Assembly: GCA_014529385.2 (NCBI GenBank) | Contig: CM043959.1 | Coordinates: forward strand, 49,793,122 to 49,857,121 | Direction: 5' to 3' | From: Adiantum capillus-veneris | Lineage: Eukaryota > Streptophyta > Polypodiopsida > Polypodiales > Pteridaceae | Length of the DNA stretch: 64,000 bases | Shown: in pieces, positions 54,868 to 64,000 of the stretch | Position numbering within the stretch: the stretch's first letter is position 1 | Layout: each line of letters opens with the position of its first letter | Translations under genes and position numbers: made by a program | Notes under the pieces: model-generated | Told to the model about the DNA's origin: nothing | Seen by the model: only the letters and a program-made list of their open reading frames with translations | The model's database searches: none

Positions 54868-55565
54868 AAACCATCAAGAATATTCTCACCAAGATTGTTC
54901 AGAAGGAGCACACAAGTGGGATATTAAGCTCTAAACTACTCTATGGACCTACAGGACAGCTTTTAAAGTCACCATTGAAATAACACCTTTCAGAATGGTG
55001 TATGGTACTGAAGCTGTAGTGCCTATTGGATTTATGATTCCCAGTCTCAGAATGGCGGTGGGATATGGATTAGATTTTACTCATAATTTTAAACAAAGAT
55101 TGGAGGAATTAGTGCAGTTGGAATGAGTTACGACAAAGAGCCATGCTAGAACAAGAGATTATTCAGCAACACAGAAAACAGTGGCCTGATAAAAGAATCA
55201 AGATTAGGGAGTTCTAGAAGGGAGACTTAGTTTTTCTTTATCAATCCAAATTGGGCCCTAAGAAACCAAATTTAAAGATAGCTTGGGCTGGTCCATATGA
55301 AATCCATTGGGTATTTTCCAATGGCATAGTGAGGTTGAAGCAATTATTTGGATTACTATTGTCAGGTGTTTATAATGGGTCCAAGATCAAGTTAGATTAT
55401 TCTAATGAAAAAGAGACCTCTAGAGGAGATGATACTAGTATTCTGGGTATTGATGACCAGGGACTTTCATACCCAACCATTCTAAATCTCTTCCATGTAC
55501 AACCATTACTAGAACCAGTGACAATGCCAATAAAGTCTCAGAGTGACAAACAAGGACAAAGCTAG
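54868..55565 (+). pseudogene. Gypsy integrase C-terminal part
   Basis: From KTIKNILTKIVQKEHTS, through LWTYRTAFKVTIEITPFRMV, YGTEAVVPIGFMIPSLRM, to WAGPYEIHWVFSNGIVRLKQ. It is close to the same region of the integrase at 25457-26398 (RTAFKVTTGMTPFRLVYG, LEAVVP). The catalytic residues lie upstream of the break and are missing. Several stops. It is followed by a long 3' ORF on the same strand. Confidence 0.8.
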
Positions 55566-55966
55566 GAGAGTTTTAGAGTCAGTACCAGTTCGTATCGGGA
55601 AAAGGGCCAATGGGTATGAATGTGATAATCATTAAAGGGACTATGGGACAAATTGGCCGATGCATGTGTGCCACGTCATTGATGGTGCACAAAAATCTAG
55701 GAACAGTAAGTAGTGGAGCTTTTATGGTGCATACGTGTACAATAGTAAGGCAGGCAGACATTCTTCCTCACAAGTCTCTTGCACGATGACTATCTGTTGT
55801 TACACACTCACCATCACCAAGCTTTGATAATTCTTCACTGCAACCAAAAACTTTCTCGTCTGAAGACTCTGTTGGTCCCTTTCTGTCCCTACCTGACACA
55901 CCTTGCTGCGGCTTTGAAGATACAAGTAAGTCTTTATCCTCTATAGATTTGTCATCTTCGTAGTGT

Positions 55967-57982
55967 ATGGGTAGAAAGAAAGTGTCCAAGAAGATGCATG
56001 ATACAATGGCTGAAAATGCAGCAGCCATCACTTTTCTTCAAGCGTCCCTACCACATATTCCACATAGCAAGATACACATATATGTGTTTACTGAGCAGGC
56101 ATAATCAATGCTATAGTTATGGGATTTACATGTGGTTGTATAGGTTACAAGGTTGGATTTGGACACAACCATTATCAAAGAAGTTCTTGATTCTTTTAAT
56201 GCTGAGGAAGGCAGTGCCATTGTTAATGGAGTAAAAATAACAGTGGCACCTGACGACATTGCCTATGATTTCAAAATGCCCAACAAGACAAAGCCAACCA
56301 CAGCATCTGCGGATGAAGCACCCAAAAAAGAAAAGAAAGGCTGGTGCACAAGGGGTTTCGGTAGCAGGACTCAATGTCCCCTCAACCTACAGGTTTGTTA
56401 CTGGGGCTATCACCTTGAATAAAAATCCCACATATGTGTCAGAGAAATTGATTGCCAAGCTCTCGCAACAAGGCTAAATGCTAAAGCTAAAATCAATTTG
56501 TGCTAGATCTTGTCACACAATGTTTTACAACAGACTACCAAGCTAAAATCTCAGAGTGTATTCAAGGCTTGGTATGTATGATAATTTTTGTAGTGGACTA
56601 CTGCTCCAAAGCCTCTTTCAAGGTAAGGATGGCTTGGAGTCCAAAGCCCATTCCAGTCGGTAACAATGTAGAGCTATATTCACATGAAGAGGCTCCAGGC
56701 AATCAATTGGCCACAACTAGACAGAAGAGGCAGGCCACACAAGTGGGGGTTGGTGGTTCAAAGAAACCAAGGATTGTGTTTACAAAGAGTACTACTCTAC
56801 TGAAGCAACTGGAGAGTCAGGTCCAGCCCTTGGCCATTGAAAAATCCTCAGTAGGCCAAACTTCAACAATAACCAAAGAGCAGACTCCAATAGAAATCAA
56901 CATTGGAAAAGGCCAGCAAGAAACACCAAGCACTGAGCAGTTCGCAGTCAATACTAACAAAGGAAAGGGCCCAGCACTTGCCAGCCCTCCAACCACCAAA
57001 ATCCTTTTCAATGAAATGGATTTATCCGTAGCCAAGAAGGATCGTTTGCACCAATTACAACATAACCCTCTCAAAGGCCAATTGATTCTTCAAAAACGAG
57101 ATTTGGTAGCATTGCCATAGATAGCTCTCGTCATGGTTTATGAGCCAGTTCAATCTGACTCGGCTACAATAGGTGATGCTGCTCAACGCTTATCCAAGCA
57201 TCATGGAACACCATTGTCAATTCCTTAGGACAGATGATGGATGCGTCAGCTTCTAATAAAGAAGTGGCTAAGTTGAAAGAAGAAATAGGAAGCAGCAAGC
57301 ACAACAGATTCAAAAACTTCAGAAGGATGTGGCCGCACAACCTCTCATGCATGGTATTGCTAAAAATCAGTCAGCACGCACAATTAAGGAGCTGCAAACA
57401 AAGTTGTTGAGGTTAGAAACAGAGAATCGGCAATTAAATGAAGACAGGGTAGCAGCTTTGAGAGACACGGATAGATTTCATACTCTGCTACGTGTGAAGC
57501 ATGCAGACTTCAAAGAAATACTGACAACCCAAACTACATTAAAGACTTCCCTGACAGAAAGATACATCTATAATAACCTTGTTGATATCCTGAATCCACA
57601 AGGCAATGTCACTTTGAATATGGACAATTTGAAGGCACTCATGGAGACTATGTAGAGTGATCTGTAAGAAAAGCTCTCCGAATACAACACATCCTTAGCA
57701 AATAAGGCCATCATGGATTATATTAGTAAGCAAAATGATCCTGACAAGGAGTCTGAGAGGGAAGAAGAGCAGGATGAGGAAGGGAAGGACAACCCGGTAG
57801 ACAAACCTAATGATGATGATTTTCTTCCTTCCACACCCTCAGGCTCTAGATCTGGTGGATCAGCTGCTACTACAGGGGGAACTGAACCCAGAAAAGACCA
57901 GCCAAATAGGCTCTGGATCTGGTGGATCAACTGCCACATAGGTGGTAGTGAACCCAACAAAGACAAGCCAAACAGGCTCTGA
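55967..57982 (+). pseudogene. Long 3' ORF after integrase: basic motifs and coiled coil, unknown function
   Basis: About 670 codons across several frames, from an ATG at 55967 (MGRKKVSKKMHDTMAENAAA). Segments in order: IIKEVLDSFNAEEGSAIVNG and VKITVAPDDIAYDFKMPNKT; basic blocks DEAPKKEKKGW and GGSKKPRIVF; a Thr/Gln-rich region (56760-57100); then LQTKLLRLETENRQLNED, a coiled coil (57329-57655); and an acidic, Ser/Gly-rich end. Position, length, basic motif and coiled coil parallel the extra gene at 22823-24913, but I see no clear sequence identity between them. At least four stops or shifts. Confidence 0.55.
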
Positions 57983-57994
57983 GAGCTGGTGGAC

Positions 57995-59161
57995 CAGCCA
58001 CCATAGTATGGTGTATAACTGCAGATATGGTGCGTGGACTTTGGGAGTTAACATACTTCACTATTTCTTCAGTTAATCCCACAAAAAATTGTTGTTTTTT
58101 CTCTCCAAAATCCATCTTTTTGAAGACAGTGGCTTTGAGATGTAGGTCCCAAACAGTGTCTACATGTTTGTGAATGGATTCGTAGGGAGAGATCTTCAAG
58201 ATTCGGCATTTGGTGAATACCTTGTCTTTGGCATCGGTGTCCAAAAATTGCTTCATGATGGAAGACCTTAAAGCTTTCCATGTTTGTGGAGCTTCACTGT
58301 TGGCCCGTAGGCTAGTTCACCATTGCGTGGCGGACTTTTGAAGTGCATAGCTACATGGCATAGCTTAGAGGACTTTGTGAAGCCTTCATCTCCAAACGCC
58401 GCATCAAATTGTTGGATAAAGGCCAAGACTTTGTCCGTAGCACCAAAGGTGCCATCGTAGGTAAGGAAAGAGATGCTCTTTCCTCCCTCTTTGAAATTTT
58501 TGATCTTGGACGACCTCTTCCACATGGCATAGGATTTCCTATGGCCTCTTCTTTTTGATGGTTCAAAAGTTTCACCATCCCTTTCTTTAGAAGATGAAGA
58601 TTTTGAGGAAGATGAAGAAGAGGGTGACCTCTTTCTCGCCTTTTTATTGCCTTGGTTCTCTTTGTCCACACCATCACTTTCTTCATAAGAAGAAGAGGAT
58701 GAAGAAGATGGAGAAGAGGGTGACCTCTTTCTTGCCTTTTTCTTCTCTTGCTTTTTGTACCCCTTTTTGAATTATGGTGGGAGAAGTGTGCGACGGTCTT
58801 CTTTGTTTAGGAGGTGATGGAGAGCGTTTAGATCACCGTCTTCGTGGAGCCATCTCCGCCAAGGGGGCATGAGACTCGCTTCTTTCTTGTTCCATCGGTG
58901 GGGGTCTTGAATTATCCTTTGGGAAGGACATTTGTCGTCAAGAAGAAATTTTTTGATCCCTTCGTATGGAGCCTCTTCTTCTTCATGAATCAGAGAGAGG
59001 CTTCTTTTGGAAGTCTCGCAAGGAGGCTTCCTAGGTGCTCTCTCGTCATGGTGGGGAGCTTGGAGAATACCATGAGCACAAAGCTGCCGTTGCACTTCAC
59101 TTTGGAGGGATGGATTGCCCATGGCTTGTTGAAGCCTAGAAACAAGGTAGTTAACAAGCAT
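57995..59161 (-). pseudogene. Gag fragment of the chromovirus
   Basis: The N-terminal part (59161-58772) is rich in Arg and Glu. A Lys/Ser-rich segment follows, with KKARKRSPSS present twice (about 91 bp duplicated, 58607-58740). The Gag domain comes next: LTYDGTFGATDKVLAFIQQF, KSSKLCHVAMHF, MKQFLDTDAKDKVF, KKMDFGEKKQQFFVGLTEEI and VIHHTMVA at the break. Frames 58772-59161, 58268-58669 and 57927-58256 show at least two frameshifts and a stop. Zinc knuckle and everything after are lost. Confidence 0.8.
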
Positions 59162-59460
59162 AGGGGCTCGAATACAATTAATTGCAAGGAATACAAGAGA
59201 GGGTCTTTCAACACCAAAACAACACGGGCTCTTGTCAAGCTTCTAATAGATCAATAGTGGTTAAGCCATAGGCAAGCCCCATAGGAATCCACTATTAAGA
59301 CCATAGCCCTCGATGGTGATGCCCCGTTATCTACACGAAGACAGGTGCACTACAAGGCTGAAAAATCCCTATTCTACTTACTCAATGGTAGTTAATAATA
59401 CCAACCATTTATAGCTAGCTTGAGTACCTCCCTTCTTGAGCAAGAAAAGAGAAACCTTGT

Positions 59461-59472
59461 GCTCTGATACCA
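59461..59472 (-). other. Primer-binding site, initiator tRNA-Met
   Basis: Minus strand TGGTATCAGAGC, a perfect match to the common iMet site, one base inside the LTR end TGTTACA. Confidence 0.95.
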
Positions 59473-59473
59473 A

Positions 59474-60993
59474 TGTAACATTTAATGGCCTAGTAACTTG
59501 TGTGTAGCGGCAAATGGCATGAACATAGTGAGCATTCCATTAGAATAGATTCCTAATGGGCATAACAAGAGTGGCTGGGTGGAGAGTGCAACAAAAATCA
59601 TAACACCTAGTTAGATAGCCATGAACAATACTTCAAAATAGAGAGAAATTAAGCTATTGACAACAATTGAGGATCGGATTTACATGGAGCCGGTCCCTCC
59701 TCCTAAAGTCTTTGTATTATAGGTTTCCCCCATCAAGAGAGACATTTTACAATACAATTCTTTGTGTTCCTTCAATAACTAGGTAGTGCGAAGATGGAAG
59801 ATTCAAGCACTAAGCAAAACACTTATAAAACATAACATCAATTCCCTCATGGTCTCATACCCAAGACCTCACACACCTTAGAAGATGGTGATGGCTAGCG
59901 GGGTATCACAGTTAGCATGGTAGAGGATATGAGCATACATTGAAGCTTGGATCATGTTTGGATTTGCATCACAAAGCTAAGAGTTGTTGGTGTAGGCCTC
60001 CCTTCTCACAAGCTTGGAGTAGGTGATAAGCTTTCCATAAAAGCTTGGGAAGGAGAGAGAGAGAGTATTCTTGCTCCACACATGTGATTGTGTGAGTGTG
60101 TGTGTGATAATGACTTGACAAATTTACCCCCCTCTCTCTCTTGGTCGACCCCTCATGCAATTTACTCATGCTGACACCCCATTGGACCTCTCCAAGCTTA
60201 GCCAATGAGAATTAAGTAGCATAAGTGATAGCCTTTTGACATGTGTATCCCTTTACCCTTTTGTGAGAGCTTTAGGTAATTCATTAATGCACATAAACTC
60301 CCATTGGACCCCTTTGTCTCCTAGCCAATAGGAATCAGGCAAGCCATTTGGCTACTGAATGCTCATTGGACCCCTTGGGAGACTATCCAATAGTCTTCTA
60401 GAGATCTTGATTATTATTGGTTCTTTTATTAAGTGTTTTTAGATGTATTAAACTAGATCGACTCTAGCCTAATTCTCTTTGGTCCACCTCCATGGCCATC
60501 CAATAGGATTTGAGTGCACCTTGTGGGCATCTGGGCTAGGGAGATAACATGTCTCCCTCATTCCCTTTGTGTAAAGGAATCTTGTGAGTGTGTGTTTGTG
60601 TGTGTGTGTGTGTGCGTTTCTCTCTCATTCCCTACTTGCAAGGCTCACCCCCTTTTTTGTAGGAGTTTTGAAGACTTTTTGGGTACACACACAAAGATCC
60701 AGTTTCCCTAGTGTTTGACCTTTGAACACAACCTTTGAATTTTGGAACCTTAGCATTTTGGAAGTCTTAATGGTCTGAACCTTAGGGTCTTTAAAGCCCA
60801 TTGTTGCACATTTATCTTTGGCAGATGGCCCCCCCATTGTATCCCTATTTTCCCTACTTTGGATCCCTACTATGGTCGGTTTTCCAGCTTAACCAATATT
60901 CTAGCTTTTTCTCCCCTGGCACTTCTGCATATTAAGTGATCAGTTTAACATGTGAAAATCATTCCAGAGAATTAGATATTAGCTATTATGACA
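59474..60993 (-). repeat. 5' LTR of the chromovirus (1520 bp)
   Basis: TGTAACATTTAATGGCC to AGCTATTATGACA on the plus strand; counterpart of 8143-9722. The paired ATTGG/CCAAT boxes are conserved at about 60178-60503. Confidence 0.9.
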
Positions 60994-62092
60994 CAATCAC
61001 TCATCAATGACGCCCTCCAAATGAATACTGTCATGGATCTGCATGGAGAAATGCAAAAATTCAAACTCTACATGGGATAGTGGAAGATCCAGCTCCGTGG
61101 GTTAGCGAAGATCACAGATCAATTACTTCAACTGACTGTGGAGTCTTCCAAAATTCCTAAAAAGATATCACTACCAAACCAGGACTAGGCCTAAAATGCA
61201 GAGAAATGGTTGAGATTCTCTTTGAATCTAGAACTAAGACAAATCAGCCTCTCCGACAGGGATGGATCCACACATCCTCGCATTGTCATAAATATGCCAG
61301 AACCCATCTGACAAAGGGCAAATGCAGTTTATATGATCACAACACCAAAACCTAAAACGCCCTCATGCCTTATGAATTTGAGATGTCCACTGAAAGGCAG
61401 GATCAATTTAAGCAGAAGGGCATTTACAGACTTATCTAGAAGGACAATGCTGACACTCGGACTTCTGAGGCACCAACACAGAAGAAGGGCAAGATGAAGT
61501 GGGTTCAGTGGAAGGATAATGGGTAGTTCCATCTCAAAATCAGATGGTGGATTTTTCTAACCATCCAATAGGCACTGGAATCTCCTTGGCTGGATACCCT
61601 TGGAATTACAACTATATGGGTGTCAAGCACTCAACAAGTATGAAGTATGGTATAAACCTAGAAACACCAAAAGAGTACTATCATGAGGAACATCGTGCAC
61701 TGAAAGACGGGATCAACTTGAGCAGGAGGCCATTTATAGACTTATTCAGAAGGACAATGCTGACATTGGGACTTCTGAGGCACCAACATAGAAGAAGGAA
61801 AAGATGAAGCAGGTTCAATGGAAGGATACTGGGTAGGTCCATCTAAGAATCAGATGGTGGATTTTTCTAACCATCCAATAGGCACTGGAATCTCCTTGGA
61901 TGGACACCCACGAAATTACAACTATATGGGTGTCAAGAACTCAACAAGCATGAAGTATGGTATAACTTAGCAATACTAAAATAGTACTATCATGAGAACC
62001 ATCGACCAACTTAGAAAACCAGAAGGGTTTAGGGTTTAGGGTTTTGGTGGCATTTTTCCAATTAGAATAAATTTTGGATTATGCCAAAATTC
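60994..62092 (+). other. Retroelement internal remnant with tandem repeat
   Basis: Precedes a purine tract and an LTR and is therefore probably the internal end of a plus-oriented element. Short frames (NAEKWLRFSLNLELRQISLS) are not recognised. Most of it is the 310-bp duplication. Confidence 0.4.
61388..62006 (+). repeat. 310-bp tandem duplication
   Basis: Units at 61388-61697 and 61698-62006; CAGATGGTGGATTTTTCTAA occurs at 61541 and 61851. By eye over 90% identical. Confidence 0.95.
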
Positions 62093-62566
62093 AAGAAAGG
62101 AGGGAAGGATGTAGAAGGCGAGGCGAGTCCCAACAGGTGGGAATTTCCCCTTAGAAGGCCAACGAGTGGGAAACGAGAATAGCTCACTGGCAGTGATTAC
62201 CGTAATTATTGTATGCAGTTACTGTAGTAACTCCTCAGAGCTATAAATAGGACCCACTACACTCTGTAACCAGGATTCTTGGCTTTTTGGCTTTTGGATT
62301 TCTAAACACTTTTGGATTTCTAAACACTTTTGGTTTACGAGCTCTTAGCTTCTAGATTCACTCTTATAATCATTTACTCGTGTATTCAGCCTTGTAATCA
62401 TTTACTCCTATAATCATCTGAGCTTAATCTTGTTGTACAGTGTACTGGTTATCCTCGAGTTAATGATCTGAATCTAAAAATACCATTTCTAGTCTTCCAG
62501 TTGCGTCTTTCATTTCCTTATATCATTCGATTTTAGTTCTCTATTTCAGCCTAATACTCTGTTTCA
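62093..62566 (+). repeat. Polypurine tract and LTR with TATA box
   Basis: AAGAAAGGAGGGAAGGA (62093-62109) is a good polypurine tract, followed at once by TGTAGAAGGCGAGG. CTATAAATAGG at about 62240 is the TATA box. A possible LTR end is GTTTCA at 62566, where gypsy RT sequence of the opposite strand begins. Length would be 457 bp. The partner LTR is not in the window. Confidence 0.5.
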
Positions 62567-63470
62567 ATTCTCACTAACTGACTGGGCCTTCTTAAGTGCA
62601 TTAGTCAATGGAGATGCAATTTTAACATAGCCTTCAATAAAAGTACTATACCATCATTTTAAACCAATAAAGACACGTACTTTCTTTATTGATTTTTGTG
62701 TAGGCCAAGCTACATTAGCTTCTATCTTACTTGGATAAGTAAAATCACCATCCTTGGCCATAATGAATCCCAAATAAGCCACCATGTCAAGAAAGAAGGT
62801 GCATTTGCTATGCTCAGCATAAAGCTGATTCTGACGTAGAAGTTAAAGTGCTCGTTGCACATGTTGTTCATGTTCTTCTCTGCTCATTTAGTAAACTAGG
62901 ATACCATCAAAGAAGACAAGAACAAAATCAATAAGATGCTCTCTAAACACATCGATCATAAGACAATTAAAAGTTGCAGGAGCATTTGTAAGTCCAAAAG
63001 GCATGATTGTAAATCCATAATGTCCAAAACAAGTGTCGAATCTTGTCTTTGGTATATCCTCCTCCTTGATTGAGATTTGGTAATACCTTGACTTAAGATC
63101 AATTTTTGTGAAGATAGAAGCTCCATGTAATCGATCAAGTAAGTCATCAATCCTTGGTATTGAATACTTATTCTTGACTTTTACCTCATTCAATCCACGA
63201 TAATTGATACAAATACATAGAGTATCATCCTTATTTTGATTAAAGAGAACACAAGTACTCCATGGAGAAACACAAGGCTGAAAGAATCCTTGTTCAAGAA
63301 GCTAAGTAAGTTTCTCTTTGAGTTCCGTAGACTCAAGTAATGACATTTTGTATGGTCTACGAGCAATTGGTTAAGCTCCTGGAATAAGCTCTATTGCATG
63401 ATCAACTTCACCTTAGGCAATAAGTGTAAAAGTTATTTGGAAAATAAATCATCAATTTCTGTAAACCATT
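62567..63470 (-). pseudogene. Gypsy reverse transcriptase fragment, active site altered
   Basis: Minus frame: [91 protein letters not shown]. The active-site pair is Asp-Gly instead of Asp-Asp. Stops occur near 63374, 63306 and 62888. After the thumb (VAYLGFIMAKDG) the sequence ends at the LTR junction near 62567, so RNase H and integrase are missing. Confidence 0.85.
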
Positions 63471-63524
63471 TGGTTTCAGGCGTGTCTGACTTCTTTCCTG
63501 TAGGGTTAATCTGTACTGCTTAAA

Positions 63525-63990
63525 TCATTTCATTCTTCCTCTGTAACTCTTCATAAGTATGGTAAAGTTCACTAGTTTAAGGTTATTCTCCCATTTCTCA
63601 GTAACTATAACTCTAGAGTTTTGGTTATTTACAAAAGTCAATGAAGCATCTTTACAACGAATGTGAGCATCAAAGGCCTTAAGCCAATCCATTGCTAGGA
63701 TTCCATCATAGACTCCTATGGGTAAGACTCTAAAATTTGCAAAAGTGTTGTGACCATCCAAAACAAAATTGAAGTTACCCTTTAAAGTAGAAGATTTAAC
63801 CTTCCTACCCATAGCTAATTCCACTGTAAAGTATGAACCAGGGTGTTCAAGAAAAATGAGGTTTCTAATGCACCTATGAGATACAGAAGAATGTGTACTC
63901 CCATATCAATCAATAAGGTAAAATAATTACCTTGATACTCTATTGGGGTTTGAATTATTGAAAATTTTTCATTCACTCCGTGATGTTTAA
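63525..63990 (-). pseudogene. Gypsy aspartic protease fragment
   Basis: GSTHSSVSHRCIRNL (active-site region, about 63930-63885), VELAMGRKVKSSTLKG and PIGVYDGILAMDWLKAF are the protease parts in order. A frameshift lies at the active site, and the usual VILGMDWL is GILAMDWL. It belongs with the RT fragment to its left; gag would lie beyond the right edge. Confidence 0.75.
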
Positions 63991-64000
63991 TTGGAGCATG

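Larger units (their letters stand above)
57986..60993 (-). mobile_element. Chromovirus, 5' half: LTR, iMet primer site, gag
   Basis: Same family as 8143-13539: the LTRs correspond over their full length. On the minus strand the order is LTR (60993-59474), primer site, gag up to about 57990, where the sequence abruptly becomes the plus-strand ORF of another element. Protease and pol are missing here. Confidence 0.85.

Noticed and set aside
8138-60998. Target-site duplication linking the LTRs at 8143 and 59474
   Set aside because: The flanking bases AATAG and CAATC do not match, so a single insertion is not proven.
1-64000. CRISPR arrays, operons or bacterial-type defence systems
   Set aside because: None seen; all direct repeats are tandem duplications, LTRs or satellites, and gene structure is eukaryotic.

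Overview
This window is plant nuclear DNA made almost entirely of transposable elements, many of them decayed. I see no intact host gene, no tRNA or rRNA gene, and no CRISPR array. A flowering plant with a repeat-rich genome is indicated by Ty3/gypsy retrotransposons of several plant lineages (chromoviruses with a C-terminal chromodomain, and Tat-type elements with a second RNase H or an extra 5' ORF), a CACTA (En/Spm) DNA transposon, and broken copies of plant genes (PPR, MATE transporter, BRR2 spliceosomal helicase). The species cannot be named from sequence alone.

Layout. 1-6091 (- strand): 5' part of a Tat/Ogre-like element (possible LTR, tRNA-Asp-type primer site, extra ORF, Gag, zinc knuckles, protease) that leaves the window on the left. 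Its Gag-protease frame is open over 3.6 kb except for one TGA. 6197-8142: non-coding DNA with a 26-C run and a PPR pseudogene. 8143-13539 (-): 3' half of an old chromovirus (LTR, chromodomain, integrase, RNase H, RT, protease), with a 262-bp duplication inside RT. 14334-19049: CACTA transposon with matching ends and a CTT target duplication, carrying a spliced accessory gene and only the N-terminal remnant of its TNP2 transposase. Just beyond it lies a frameshifted MATE exon. 22297-31189 (-): complete gypsy element with TTCAT target duplications, gag to integrase, and an additional 3' gene with a nuclear-localisation motif and a coiled coil.

33283-36430: a 30-bp minisatellite, a BRR2 pseudogene, a C-rich repeat, and a chromovirus 3' end with its LTR. 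36980-41138: a 2.0-2.15-kb tandem duplication coding for protein fragments I do not recognise. 43041-51959 (+): complete Tat-type element with two RNase H domains, the first of which has lost catalytic residues. 53190-58000: short fragments of LINE, copia and gypsy origin plus another long 3' ORF downstream of an integrase. 57986-60993 (-): the 5' half (LTR, tRNA-iMet primer site, gag) of the same family as the chromovirus at 8143. 61000-62566: 310-bp tandem repeat and an LTR with polypurine tract. 62567-64000 (-): gypsy RT and protease remnant running off the right edge.

How the parts work together: in each retroelement Gag forms the particle, protease matures it, RT and RNase H copy the RNA from the tRNA primer site, and integrase inserts the copy. 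The two complete elements keep all these parts in order, but each carries several in-frame stops and frameshifts, so they could move only with proteins supplied by relatives. The CACTA copy has intact ends and transposase-binding-type repeats but no transposase core, so it too would depend on another copy.
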